64,000 bases of DNA from Geothrix fuzhouensis (lineage in GTDB: Bacteria; Acidobacteriota; Holophagae; Holophagales; Holophagaceae): assembly GCF_024609325.1 (NCBI RefSeq), contig NZ_JANHMQ010000002.1, forward strand, positions 1-64,000. The letters are read 5' to 3'. Shown here in pieces: positions 36,484-45,801 of this stretch. Each line of letters starts with the position of its first letter. The first letter of the stretch is position 1. Below the pieces are notes generated by a model. It was not told where the DNA came from, searched no databases, and saw only the letters and a list, made by a program, of their open reading frames with translations. Made by a program: the position numbers and the translations under genes.

Positions 36484-37446
36484 ATGGAATGGATTGCCCT
36501 TAAACACGCCCTGCTGGCCCACCTACCGGTGGCGACCGGACTGCTGCTGCCCTGGGCCCTGTTCGCTTCCCAGCGGGCCGGGCGCGGCATCCGTCCCTGG
36601 TGGACCGTGTGCCGCTACCTCGGGTGGGTGGGGCTCCTGGGCCTGCTCGCCGCACTTGTCAGCGGCGCTGGGGCGGGACGGTTGCTTGCCTTGATCCCCG
36701 CTGGACGGATCTTCCCCCTGCCGGCTTCCGGCCTCGGGGCGGATGCCCAGTTGTTCCGACATGCCTTGATCGCCACTACGGCCGGAATCTTGGCGGTGCC
36801 GGCGCTCTGGTCCATGAACCGGGCCCGGAAGGATCACCAGAGCCTGGGCCTCCTGGCGCTGCTCTTCGGGCTCCTCTGGTCGGGGGCCCTCCTGGCGACC
36901 GGCTATTCCGGTTATGGGCTGGCCCACCCGCGTCGTCCCGTCATTGTCCTGCCCACATCGGCCAAGGTTGCTGAAGTCCCCCCCACCCCGGTGGACCCAG
37001 AGGCGCAGGCTCCCCTGCGGGCCCTGGACTACGCCGCGCTGGAGGCGCTCCACGCCGAGCCCGTGAAGTCACCTGCCCACGGCGGTCGCTGGATCCGCGC
37101 CTGGGCCAATGCCACCGCGGCCTCCGCCTACCGGGCGGGCCGGGCGCTGCCGCCGGGCGCGCTGGTGGTGTTGAGCAGCGTGGAAGACCGCTGGGGCCGA
37201 CCTGGCACCGAGCCCGGCCCCTTGTACGCCCTGGAGATGAAAGGGGAGACCCCCACGCTCACCTTCTACTGGCCCCAGGTTCCCGTGGATCGTCGCCGGG
37301 AGACCGGGGGCGAGGCGCGGGCCTATTGGCGGGGCGAGAACGCCCATCTGGACGCCTGCCGCGCGTGTCACGCCAGCGGCATGGCCGACCCCGCCCAGCG
37401 CAGCCGGTGGCGCGTGCCGCGGGTCCGAGCTATTCCAGCGAATTAA
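36484..37446 (+). CDS. Membrane protein with C-terminal cytochrome P460-like domain
   Basis: The 320-residue protein has four or five N-terminal helices (about residues 1-145; DUF2231-like appearance with His residues in the helices) and then a soluble domain of about 150 residues. That domain resembles cytochrome P460: [31 protein letters not shown] and a C-terminal haem c site CRACH at about residue 294-298. The soluble part should face the periplasm for haem attachment. Substrate unknown. ATG at 36484 is preferred to the open frame from 36460. Confidence 0.72.
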   Translation: MEWIALKHALLAHLPVATGLLLPWALFASQRAGRGIRPWWTVCRYLGWVGLLGLLAALVSGAGAGRLLALIPAGRIFPLPASGLGADAQLFRHALIATTAGILAVPALWSMNRARKDHQSLGLLALLFGLLWSGALLATGYSGYGLAHPRRPVIVLPTSAKVAEVPPTPVDPEAQAPLRALDYAALEALHAEPVKSPAHGGRWIRAWANATAASAYRAGRALPPGALVVLSSVEDRWGRPGTEPGPLYALEMKGETPTLTFYWPQVPVDRRRETGGEARAYWRGENAHLDACRACHASGMADPAQRSRWRVPRVRAIPAN

Positions 37447-37862
37447 GCCCGTTCCACCAAGGGGAACAGCCGGGCCTTTTCCTGATCGATGCGTTGCCGG
37501 AGGGTTTGGAGCAGATCCTTCGAGGTCTGGACGAAAGCCTCCGGCGCCAGCCGGATGGTTTCCGCGCTGGTCCAGTGGTGGCTGAACTGGCCCAGCCGGG
37601 CCTTCAGCTCACCCAGGTCGGCTTCCAGGCCCTTGGCGGCCAGCTGGATATCGGCATCCACGGCGCCGAACAGGGCCGGGTACAAGATCGTGTTTTCCAT
37701 GGACAGATGGGCCTTCACCGAGGCGACGAGGCGCTGCGCAACGACGAGGCACAGATCCGGATGGCTCCGCACCAGCGCGGGGGCCAGACGGGCCTCATGC
37801 TCACGGGCCAGACGGAGCAGCTCAAGGTGGTGGTCGTGGTAAGGCGTGAGACTGGCGTCCAT
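37443..37862 (-). CDS. Hemerythrin-like domain protein
   Basis: The 139-residue four-helix protein has HHE-type motifs H11/H12, H22-E23 and H52-x3-E56 (KAHLSMENTILYP). The last motif is degenerate (DQEKARLFP instead of HEEExLFP), so the di-iron site may be incomplete. Hemerythrins bind O2 or NO at a non-haem di-iron centre. ATG at 37862 gives the natural start; it is convergent with the P460-like gene (overlap of 4 nt at the stops). Confidence 0.8.
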   Translation of the reverse strand: MDASLTPYHDHHLELLRLAREHEARLAPALVRSHPDLCLVVAQRLVASVKAHLSMENTILYPALFGAVDADIQLAAKGLEADLGELKARLGQFSHHWTSAETIRLAPEAFVQTSKDLLQTLRQRIDQEKARLFPLVERA

Positions 37863-37920
37863 GACAGGGCCTCGTGTACAGGATATCGGCATCGACGCCG
37901 CACACTTGAATGGTGATGGC

Positions 37921-37948
37921 AAAAAAAAGGCCGACCTGAGGGCCGGCC
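37921..37948 (-). terminator. Intrinsic terminator after the rhodanese cytochrome gene
   Basis: On the minus strand GGCCGGCC pairs with GGTCGGCC over a CTCA loop (one G-T wobble), followed immediately by eight T residues. It lies 21 nt past the stop of the rhodanese gene and isolates it from the downstream hemerythrin gene. It is the clearest intrinsic terminator in the window. Confidence 0.88.
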
Positions 37949-37969
37949 CTTGCATTTGCAACCCAGCCC

Positions 37970-39346
37970 CTAATCGATGGTGAACTCGCCACTGTCGATG
38001 ATGGTGATCTCCGTGGGCAGGAAGCGGGCGTCGAAGCCCTTCTCCTTCAGCAGGTGGTAGGCCAGCTCGGCGCGGATCCCGGTGGAGCAGTGGCAGAGGA
38101 TCTTCGCATCCTTCGGCAGCTCGGCCAGGCGGGCCAGGAGCTGCGGTTCGGGGATCGTGAGGGCGCCCTTGATGGTGCCGTTCTTCGTCTCGTCCGGATT
38201 CCGCACATCCAGAATCACCACGCCGCGCTGGGCGGGGGTCAGCTCCGCGACCTTCGTGAACTCCGCTGAGGAGATGGAACCCGGCCGGGGCTTGGGCACG
38301 AAGGTGGCCTTGGCGGCCAGGGCGCCGGTTTCGAGGGGCAGCGCCGCGGCCTGCCAGGCCCTGAAGCCGCCGGACAGAATGTTCACGCCCACATACCCGG
38401 CCTTGACGAGCTCCGTGGCCACGGCCTTCGCGGCGTCGCCACCCGTGGCATCCACCACCACCACAGGAGGCTTCAGCCGGGCCTCGGGGAAGGTCTTGAG
38501 CAGGTCGGCCACCTTCGCGGGATCGGCCGCCACGGCGCCCTTGATGAAGCCCTTGGCAGCTTCGGCGGCGGGCCGCGCGTCGAGGATCACCAGCGGGGTG
38601 TTGGGATCGAGGTAGGCGGCCTTCAGGGAGGCGGGGCTCAGCACACCGTAGTGCTTCCGGGTCCAGGCGGGCATGCCCTCCACGAACACCTTGGCGTGCG
38701 TGTAGCCCAGCTTCTTGGCCTTGGCGAGCGAGCCGGGGCTCATGTTGCAGGTCTTCCCGCTGCAGTAGAAGATCACCAGCGCGCCCTTGTCGGCGGGCAG
38801 CTTGTCGAGGTTCTTGTCGAAGGCGGGGAAGGGCAGGTTCACGGCCGTGGGGATGGCGCCCTCCATAAAGCGCGGCGCGGGCCGGGAATCAAAGAGGAAG
38901 TACTTCCCCTGCTCAGGGCCCATGGCCACCAGCTTCTGGACCTCGTCCAGGGTGGCGATCTCCTCCGCCGCCAACTTGACGGGCGGCTTGGCGAACACCG
39001 CCACGGCGGTCTTGACGCCATCCTGCTCGGTGTATTCGACCCGCACCTCGTGGCCCTTGGCGATGGTTTTCAGCGCCGCCTCGGCGTTCGCCGCGGGCTC
39101 AGGCGTGACGACCTTCACCTGGTTCTTGTCGAAGCGCAGCACTTCCGTGCGCTCGTCGATCTTCATCTGGAACGAGTTGTTCTTCAGCACCAGGTTGTCG
39201 AAGTGGCCACGCAGGTTGTTGGCGGCGGTGGTGTGGCAGGTGGTGCAGAGCTTTGCGGACGCCGGCTTCGGGGCCGGCGCGTCGGTGGCGGACACCAGAG
39301 CGCAGGCGGCGGCCAGCGGCAGGATGAGGCGAGCGCGGAATGCCAT
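37970..39346 (-). CDS. Periplasmic triple-rhodanese c-type cytochrome
   Basis: The 458-residue exported protein has a signal peptide (1-22), a haem c site C34-T-T-C37-H38, and then three rhodanese-like domains. The first (about 130-235) has C195 in FYCSGKTC, the second (about 240-340) has lost the cysteine (DATGGD at 299-304), and the third (about 358-455) has C420 in CHCSTGIR. This combination suggests sulfur/sulfane transfer coupled to an electron carrier in the periplasm. ATG at 39346 follows GGGAG; the longer frame to 39418 adds no sensible signal peptide. An intrinsic terminator follows. Confidence 0.85.
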   Translation of the reverse strand: MAFRARLILPLAAACALVSATDAPAPKPASAKLCTTCHTTAANNLRGHFDNLVLKNNSFQMKIDERTEVLRFDKNQVKVVTPEPAANAEAALKTIAKGHEVRVEYTEQDGVKTAVAVFAKPPVKLAAEEIATLDEVQKLVAMGPEQGKYFLFDSRPAPRFMEGAIPTAVNLPFPAFDKNLDKLPADKGALVIFYCSGKTCNMSPGSLAKAKKLGYTHAKVFVEGMPAWTRKHYGVLSPASLKAAYLDPNTPLVILDARPAAEAAKGFIKGAVAADPAKVADLLKTFPEARLKPPVVVVDATGGDAAKAVATELVKAGYVGVNILSGGFRAWQAAALPLETGALAAKATFVPKPRPGSISSAEFTKVAELTPAQRGVVILDVRNPDETKNGTIKGALTIPEPQLLARLAELPKDAKILCHCSTGIRAELAYHLLKEKGFDARFLPTEITIIDSGEFTID

Positions 39347-39501
39347 AGAATCTCCCTTGGTCGTGTACGCTTGGAGTCTAGGGTTGATTGGCCGCACATG
39401 CCGACAGGTTGTGACCACGGTCTACGGACACCAGGGTGGAAGCTTCAGCCCACCTCGCGAGGGAATGAAAAACCAGGCCTACCCGATCACTCACCCTGGG
39501 A

Positions 39502-41139
39502 TCAGTTTTCGTTCGTGAATAGGTTGGGCGTTTCCGCGGCCATGCCCAGGTTTTCCTTCTTCGCCTTTTTGAAGGTGTACGAGCCCATGGACAGATCCGG
39601 GAACTCGGCCCGCTTGCGGCCCTCCAGCAGCTCGGCCACGGTGAGGATCTGCAGGCGCGGATAATCCTTGCCGTTGCCACCCTTGTAGAAGCCCGCCGAG
39701 GCCGCTTCCACGCGCATGGGTTTGGTGGGTTCCTCCAGCGTCACGAAGAGGCCGATGGGCGCCTTCTCGCGGTCCAGCACGCCCTTGAGGTCCCGCACCT
39801 GGGCCACGTTCACGCTGCCGCCCTTCACGCTCACCACGAGGCGCTGCGTGACGGCCTTGCCGCCCACGGCGTCGGCGAAGTAGATCACGCCGTCGATGCC
39901 GCCGTCGGCGCCCTTCTTCTTGCCCTGGAAGGGCTGGGCGTCCACCAGCGAGCAGGCCCACCATTGGAACTGGTACTTGTCGCGCTCCGCCAGATCCCGC
40001 GCGCCCTCCAGATCCTTGGGCGTGCCGTGCACCTCGAAGCTGATGCCCGGGAAGGCGTCCTTCAGGCGCTTCTCGATGAGGCTGATGGCCAGGTGCGTGA
40101 TGTCGATGCCGATCCACGACCGCCCCAGCTTCTGCGCCGCATGGACCGCCGTGCCGCAGCCGCAGAAGGGATCGAGGATCACATCGCCGGGGTTAGAGCT
40201 GGCGTTGAGGATGCGTTCGAGGAGGGCGATGGGTTTTTGCGTGGGGTAGCCCAGGCGTTCCTGGGCTTGGGAGTTGATGGGAGGAATGTCGTCCCAAATA
40301 TCTTGAACCGCGGTTCCTTGCATCTCATCAAGGTACCGTTTGTATTGTGGAACGGTGCCTTTCGGAGGCCAATAAATACGGCCATTTGCGTCGTGTTCTT
40401 CTAGATTTTCGATCGTGTACTTCCAGTGGCATCCCTTGGCGGTGACATCGATGCCGTGCCAAGGTTTCCCAGAAGATCCATGGCGAACTCCAGCGGCAGT
40501 CAAATCGCTCAATCGGTACCTCCGACCGTCCTTGTCGGTGTATCGATATTTTGTTTCTAGATAGGCCTCGTCATGATCTGTGTACTGCTGGTTCCATAGG
40601 ACTGGCTTGGCTTTCCCGTAGTACAGGATGGTGTCATGGATAGGTCCATATCTATTTGCGGAACTGTGAGCCGTCGTTCGTTTCCATATCACTTCGTTTA
40701 GAAAATTCTCAGGTCCGAACACGCCATCCAGCACCAACTTTAGATAGTGACTCGCCGCCGGATCACAGTGCAGATACAGGCTCCCCGTGGGTTTGAGGAC
40801 GCGGTGCAGCTCCAGCAGGCGGTTGGCCATCATCACCAGGTAGGCCATGACATCGTTCTCGCCCAGGAAGCTGCGGAAGGCGCTGATGAGGTCGGCCATG
40901 CGCGTGTGGCCGCTCTGCAGGATCTCGCCGTACTCGCGCTCGGCCTGCTCGCCCCAGTGCCAGCTGTCCTCGAAGGCCGTGATCTGCGCGTGGCTCTCGC
41001 CGCCCTCCGGCGACTTGAACAGCAGGTTGTAGTCGCGTTTCGAATTGAACGGCGGATCCAGATACACCAGATCCACCGAGGCATCGGCAAGGCTCTCCCG
41101 CAGCACATGCAGGTTGTCGCCGAAAAAGAGCTGGTTCAC
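39502..41139 (-). CDS. Beta-class DNA methyltransferase fused to a PD-(D/E)XK nuclease domain
   Basis: The 545-residue protein has motif IV (D28-PPF in YLDPPFNSKRDYN) before motif I (LDPFCGCGTA, about residue 323), the beta-class N6-adenine/N4-cytosine order, with the target-recognition region between. The C-terminal about 160 residues carry GADGGIDGVIYF (about 410-421) and LVVSVKGG (about 433-440), an Mrr-like D...D...VxVK nuclease pattern. It looks like a one-gene restriction-modification enzyme. GTG at 41139 (GGAG 6 nt upstream) is chosen; ATG at 41166 or 41223 are alternatives. The recognition region (40290-40740) is visibly AT-richer. Confidence 0.85.
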   Translation of the reverse strand: MNQLFFGDNLHVLRESLADASVDLVYLDPPFNSKRDYNLLFKSPEGGESHAQITAFEDSWHWGEQAEREYGEILQSGHTRMADLISAFRSFLGENDVMAYLVMMANRLLELHRVLKPTGSLYLHCDPAASHYLKLVLDGVFGPENFLNEVIWKRTTAHSSANRYGPIHDTILYYGKAKPVLWNQQYTDHDEAYLETKYRYTDKDGRRYRLSDLTAAGVRHGSSGKPWHGIDVTAKGCHWKYTIENLEEHDANGRIYWPPKGTVPQYKRYLDEMQGTAVQDIWDDIPPINSQAQERLGYPTQKPIALLERILNASSNPGDVILDPFCGCGTAVHAAQKLGRSWIGIDITHLAISLIEKRLKDAFPGISFEVHGTPKDLEGARDLAERDKYQFQWWACSLVDAQPFQGKKKGADGGIDGVIYFADAVGGKAVTQRLVVSVKGGSVNVAQVRDLKGVLDREKAPIGLFVTLEEPTKPMRVEAASAGFYKGGNGKDYPRLQILTVAELLEGRKRAEFPDLSMGSYTFKKAKKENLGMAAETPNLFTNEN

Positions 41140-41231
41140 GGAAGCTCCGGGGAGTGAACTCAGCATAGCGGAGCCGCGCCCATCCCGCGCTTCGGCCAAA
41201 CCCAGCTTCAAAAGCCAAGGCAACCGGTGAT

Positions 41232-41840
41232 GAACGGTGATGAAAGATAAACCTGCTTATCGGCGAGCCTCAGCCATAAAAGCAGGAACACAGAAGGCAC
41301 AGAAGCGCCCGTTGGGCGCACACAGAGGGCGCAGAAGGGGCCCGGCCCACTGCGGACATCCCTTCGCGGGCGGCGGCCATGGCGGCCCCTGGAAGCCGCC
41401 CGGAGCCGCCGCCCGCGAAGCAGGCCGCGCGAAGCGCGACCTGGGGCCGTAGGCCCGGATGTCCTGGCTGGAGCCCCAGGTGCATGTTCCTTTCCTCCGC
41501 TTTCCTCAGCTCCTCCGCAAACCTCCGCTTATGGATGCCCTTTCTGCGACCTCTGCGGTTTCCGGCTTTCAGGCTGAGGCTCGCCGATCAGCAGGAAGAA
41601 GAATTCAGCCACCGATTCCAGTGATTCCGCTGATGGCGCCCCGGAAGCTTCCCCCATGAACCCATGCTGCCCCGGGACAGGGCCCTATCCTTCTCATCAC
41701 TGAAATCACTGCAATCGGTGGCAAAAAGACTTGGTTCTTTGGCAAGGGGGTGAGGATCTGTTTTTCTGCGCCCTCTGTGCTTCTCCGTGTGCTCTGTGTT
41801 CCAGCTCTTTGGCGCTGGAAGCAGAGCCCACACGCACGGT
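41232..41840. repeat. Composite repeat island with several nested inverted arms
   Basis: No gene is seen in these about 600 bases. They contain ATCGGCGAGCCTCAGCC (41259-41275) with its exact complement at 41572-41588; ACACAGAGG-type words at 41285-41340 with a complementary arm at 41761-41802; and a GGACATCC/GGATGTCC pair (41354-41361, 41457-41464). They also contain TCCTCCGC words in about 9-10-bp steps (41492-41528) and CCGATT/AGTGATT arms (41609-41636 and 41694-41721). The island lies between ftsK (3' end) and the methyltransferase gene (5' end). Confidence 0.85.
41362..41420. repeat. GC-rich palindrome with 16-bp perfect arms
   Basis: CTTCGCGGGCGGCGGC (41362-41377) and GCCGCCGCCCGCGAAG (41405-41420) are exact reverse complements around a 27-nt loop. 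They are enclosed by the 8-bp GGACATCC/GGATGTCC pair. The palindrome resembles a REP-type extragenic element and is unrelated to the 9-bp-word families around it. Confidence 0.9.
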
Positions 41841-41841
41841 C

Positions 41842-44412
41842 TTACTCCGCCTCGACCAGCACTTCCCGCGGCTTTCCTGCGCCCCGGTCCGGCCCCACGA
41901 TGCCCTCTTCCTCCATGCGGTCGATGAGCCGCGCCGCCCGGCCGTAGCCGAGGTTCAGCTTGCGCTGGAGCAGGCTGGTGCTCGCCTTCCGTTCGCGGCG
42001 CACCACGGCGAGGGCGCGCACGTAGATGTCGTCGCCGCCGCCCATCTCCGCCTCGTCGAAGAGGGCGGTCTCCTCCTCGGTCTCCATGGCGCTGATGAGG
42101 GCCTGGTTGTAGTCGGGCCGGCCCCGCTCGCGCAGCCAGGTGACGAGGCGCAGGGTTTCCTCCTCCGTGAGGAAGGGGGCATGGATGCGCTTGGGATGGC
42201 TGGCGCCGTTGGGCAGGAAGAGCGCGTCGCCCGCGCCCAGCAGCTGCTCGCCGCCGCCGGAATCCAGGATGGTGCGGCTGTCGATCTTGGTGCGCACGCG
42301 GTAGCTGAGGCGGCTGGGCAGGTTTGCCTTGATGACGCCCGTCACCACGTCCACGCTGGGACGCTGGGTGGCCAGGATCAGGTGGATGCCCACCGCACGC
42401 GCCTTCTGGGCGATGCGGGCGATGCTGTCCTCCACCTCGCTGCGGGCCACCATCATGAGATCGGCCAGCTCGTCGATGACCACCACCACATGGGGCATGG
42501 GCTCTAGCACCGCGGGGCGGTCGGGCCAGCGCGGGTTGGGCGTGCGCTCGGAGATGTCCAGCGAGCCGCCGGCGTCGGCGACCTTGGTGTTGAAGCCCTT
42601 CACGTCGCGCACGCTGAGCAGGGCCAGGCGGCGGTAGCGGTCCTCCATCTGGGCCACCACCCACTTGAGCACGCGGCCCGCCTCCTTCATGTCCGTGACC
42701 ACCGGCGCCCACAGGTGCGGGATGTCCTCGTAGACGCCCAGCTCCACCATCTTGGGATCCACGAGAATGAGCTTCACCTCGTCGGGCTGGGCGCGCACGA
42801 GGCAGGAGCAGATCATGGCGTTGACGCCCACGCTCTTGCCGCTGCCGGTGCTGCCACCGATGAGCAGGTGGGGCATCTTGTTGAGGTCGGCCACCACGGG
42901 CTTCCCGGAGATGTCCTTGCCGAGGGCCAGTTGCAGCAGGCCCGGCGCGTCGCGGAAGGCGGGGCTGTCGATGACCTCGCGGAAGGTGATGATCTCGCGC
43001 TTGGGATTGGGCACCTCGATGCCCACCAGGTTCTTGCCGGGGATGCGGTCCATGCGCACGGCCTCGGCCTGCAGGGCCAGGGCCAGGTCTTCCTCCATGC
43101 CCAGGATGCGCGACAGCGGGATGCCGGGATCGGGCTGGAACTCGAAGACCGTGACCACGGGGCCGGGCTGCATGCCGGTGACGGCGCCCTTGATCTTGAA
43201 TTCGGACAGTTTCTGTCCAATCACATCCTTGATGAGTTCCAGGGCCGCCAGGTCAGCCTTGGCGTGCTGGCCCGGGGGATCGAAGAGGCGGCGGGGCGGC
43301 AGGGTTTCGCGCGACGCGGGGCCCGGCTGCGGGTCCGGCGGAAGGGCGGGCAGGGGCCGCGACGGGGTGGGTTCCAGGAGGGGCAGGGGCGGCTGAACGC
43401 TCTCGCGGCCGTAGCGGTCCTTCGCCACCTGGGGCTTGGCGACGGTGGGCCTGGGTTTGGCGGGCACTGGCGCTTCGGCCAGCAGCTTGGCCCGGTAGGG
43501 GGCGTCCGCGGCCAAGGCCGCGGTGGGCGCGGAAGTGACCGGAAGGGGCTGGGCTTCGATGAGGGTCGGGTCGGCGTCGAGGTTGACGGACAGGATGGGC
43601 GGCAGCAGGTCCTCGGTCCGGATGAGGGGCTTCCTCTTTCGGACTTCGGCCGTTTCCAACTCGGCCTTCAAGAGGGACTCGCGCTGGGATTCCAGGGCCT
43701 GCTGGCGATGGGCCAGGGCCAGCAGGGCCGCGCCGTCCGAAGCATCGAGGTCCGGCTGGTCAGGGTTGCGGCCGCGCAGGAAGGGCCGCTTCACCATGCT
43801 GAGGAAGCCCTGGAACCCTTTGGCTGGCATGGGCTTCACCCAGGGCCAGGCGGTTTCGCCCAGCCAGCGGTGGAGGAGTCTGCCCAGGGCCCGGGTCAGG
43901 GACGGGGCCAGCACCAGGGCGCAGATGAGGGCCACCAGGGCCAGCAGCAGGGGCAGTCCCACGGGGCCGAGGAAGCGGCGCTGGGCGGGCCAGAGGGCGC
44001 TGCCCAGCCAGCCGCCCCAGCGGAATTCCACGGTGCCGCCGCCTTCCAGGCCGGTCCAGGTCCGGCTGCCGAAGGCGCCCAGGGAGGTCCACAGGGCCAG
44101 GGCCAAGCCCAGCCAAGCCAGGCGGCCGGGCCAGCGGTGGCCGTCCTTGGGCCAGGCCTCCCAGAGCAGGTAGGGCGGCGCGAGCCACGCGCCCATGCCC
44201 ATGAGGGTCTGCAGGAGGCCCGCCACCGTGGCGCCCACGACGCCGCACAGGTTCTGCACACCCGCCACCGCGGTGCCCTGGGTGAAGGGGTTCGGATCCA
44301 GCGGATGGAAGCTGGCCAGAGAGAGCAGCAGCACGAGGGCCACGAAGCCCAGCACCGCCCGCAGCATCCAACGGCCAATCCCCTGCAACACGCCTCCATG
44401 GTATCTGGGCAT
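41842..44412 (-). CDS. ftsK: DNA translocase FtsK/SpoIIIE
   Basis: FtsK couples cell division to chromosome dimer resolution. The 856-residue protein has an N-terminal membrane domain of four helices (about residues 14-175), a Pro-rich linker, the alpha/beta motor (Walker A GSTGSGKSVGVN at about 518; Walker B KLILVDPKMVEL) and a C-terminal winged-helix gamma domain that reads polar KOPS-type sites. ATG at 44412 is used. The gene precedes the repeat island on its 3' side. Confidence 0.96.
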   Translation of the reverse strand: MPRYHGGVLQGIGRWMLRAVLGFVALVLLLSLASFHPLDPNPFTQGTAVAGVQNLCGVVGATVAGLLQTLMGMGAWLAPPYLLWEAWPKDGHRWPGRLAWLGLALALWTSLGAFGSRTWTGLEGGGTVEFRWGGWLGSALWPAQRRFLGPVGLPLLLALVALICALVLAPSLTRALGRLLHRWLGETAWPWVKPMPAKGFQGFLSMVKRPFLRGRNPDQPDLDASDGAALLALAHRQQALESQRESLLKAELETAEVRKRKPLIRTEDLLPPILSVNLDADPTLIEAQPLPVTSAPTAALAADAPYRAKLLAEAPVPAKPRPTVAKPQVAKDRYGRESVQPPLPLLEPTPSRPLPALPPDPQPGPASRETLPPRRLFDPPGQHAKADLAALELIKDVIGQKLSEFKIKGAVTGMQPGPVVTVFEFQPDPGIPLSRILGMEEDLALALQAEAVRMDRIPGKNLVGIEVPNPKREIITFREVIDSPAFRDAPGLLQLALGKDISGKPVVADLNKMPHLLIGGSTGSGKSVGVNAMICSCLVRAQPDEVKLILVDPKMVELGVYEDIPHLWAPVVTDMKEAGRVLKWVVAQMEDRYRRLALLSVRDVKGFNTKVADAGGSLDISERTPNPRWPDRPAVLEPMPHVVVVIDELADLMMVARSEVEDSIARIAQKARAVGIHLILATQRPSVDVVTGVIKANLPSRLSYRVRTKIDSRTILDSGGGEQLLGAGDALFLPNGASHPKRIHAPFLTEEETLRLVTWLRERGRPDYNQALISAMETEEETALFDEAEMGGGDDIYVRALAVVRRERKASTSLLQRKLNLGYGRAARLIDRMEEEGIVGPDRGAGKPREVLVEAE

Positions 44413-44436
44413 CAGTGTAGCCCAGCGACGGGGGCG

Positions 44437-45801
44437 TCAGCGGGACGGTGCGACGGAGCCGGAAGGTGGCAGCAGCGCGAGGCGCAGCTGGGGGTTCCAG
44501 GTCGGCTTCCCCAGATCGTGGAGGAAGGTGCCCGCTCGGACGAAGGTCCATCCCTCCTGGCTGGCCCGGTCCATGAAGGCTCCGAGACCGGCCGAGGGGC
44601 GGTCCTTCTCGACCCGCTCCGAGCCCAGGTGCATGAGCACGATGAGGCCATCGCCGTCGCGGTTCAGGCGCTGCCGCAGGCGCTGGAGAATGGCGTCGCC
44701 ACTGCGATAGAGGCGACGCTCCTTCGGGGTGGCCCAGTCGAGGGTGTCCGCCCCCTCGCTCCAGCCCACATGCCGGTAGCCCAGCTCCTCGGCCCAGCGG
44801 CGGATCTCCGGCGTCTGCTCGCCGTAGGGCGCGCGCCAGTAGGGATCCATGGGGCGACCGAGGAGCTTCACCAGGGCCGCGTCGGCGTCCAGCAGTTCCC
44901 GCTGCACCCGCTCCCGGGTCCACTTGGGGTCGCGCTTCATGCCCGGCGCGAAGTGGGGATGGTTCATGGTGTGGTTGCCCAGCTCGTGCCCCTCGGCGGC
45001 CATGCGCTTCACCAGGGCCGGATAGCGCTGGATGAAGGCCCCCGTCAGGAAGATCGTGGTGTGCACTCCCCGGGCTTGGAGCGTATCCAGGATTTCGGTG
45101 GCGACCTCGGCGCTGGATCCCCCGTCAAAGCTGAGCAGCAGGCGCTTCGCCCCGCCGGGGCCGCGGGTGAGGTTGAGCGCTTCGCCCATACCGGGCCAAG
45201 GGGCCGCGCCCGGAGCCGCGGCGGCGGCGCGAAGGAGGAATGGGGAAGGGTCCGGAACGTGCGGGGTGGCCCGGTCTGGGACCGCGGTGGGCGATCCGGG
45301 CAGGGCTTGCGGAACCCGGGCCGCCAGGAGGGTCGGACCCCCTCCGGCCCGGATCTGTGGGCTGGTGTGCCAGCCCTTGGGCGGGATCGTGGAAGCGGAG
45401 CGGACACTGGGTTTCAGGGGAGGTGCGACCTTGGCTGGCGGCGGCAGCGTGAACTCGAAGCGGGCCAGGATCTGGCCAGAGCTGGTGCGCAGCAGGGCGG
45501 TCTCGCCCACGGGGGGCCGGAACAGCTCCCAGCGCACTGGACCAGCCTCGGCAAAGCGGGCTTCCCGGATCGAGCGCCCCTCCAGCACCAGCTCCGCAGG
45601 CGTGGCCAGCTCGCCCTCCAGGATGGCCAGCCCCCCCACGGGGCGCCAGGACCAGTCCTTCCGGGCCGAGGGGGCGGCCTCGGGCGGGGGGATGGACCGC
45701 GCGCCCGTGTTCTGGGCCGCCTGGCGCCCGCAGCCCGCGAAGGTGAGGGCCAGCGCCAGGCACACGCCTGATCCCAAGCCCGGCTTGCGGGGGGACCTCA
45801 T
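44437..45801 (-). CDS. Polysaccharide deacetylase lipoprotein (NodB domain)
   Basis: The 454-residue protein has a lipoprotein signal (lipobox TFAGC, Cys24), about 200 residues of Pro/Ala-rich or beta-rich spacer, and a C-terminal NodB homology domain (about 230-440). Motif 1 reads SFDGG instead of TFDDG, so the first Asp is kept and the second metal-binding Asp is Gly; motif 2 H-x3-H is intact (NHTMNHPHF). It may deacetylate peptidoglycan or another envelope glycan. Its start overlaps the stop of the QueD-like gene (ATGA) and ftsK follows 24 bp downstream. Confidence 0.87.
   Translation of the reverse strand: MRSPRKPGLGSGVCLALALTFAGCGRQAAQNTGARSIPPPEAAPSARKDWSWRPVGGLAILEGELATPAELVLEGRSIREARFAEAGPVRWELFRPPVGETALLRTSSGQILARFEFTLPPPAKVAPPLKPSVRSASTIPPKGWHTSPQIRAGGGPTLLAARVPQALPGSPTAVPDRATPHVPDPSPFLLRAAAAAPGAAPWPGMGEALNLTRGPGGAKRLLLSFDGGSSAEVATEILDTLQARGVHTTIFLTGAFIQRYPALVKRMAAEGHELGNHTMNHPHFAPGMKRDPKWTRERVQRELLDADAALVKLLGRPMDPYWRAPYGEQTPEIRRWAEELGYRHVGWSEGADTLDWATPKERRLYRSGDAILQRLRQRLNRDGDGLIVLMHLGSERVEKDRPSAGLGAFMDRASQEGWTFVRAGTFLHDLGKPTWNPQLRLALLPPSGSVAPSR

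Noticed and set aside
42715-45771. 1018-residue plus-strand frame opposite ftsK and the deacetylase gene
   Set aside because: It is antisense to two recognised genes; composition is typical of GC-rich shadows and no domain can be seen.
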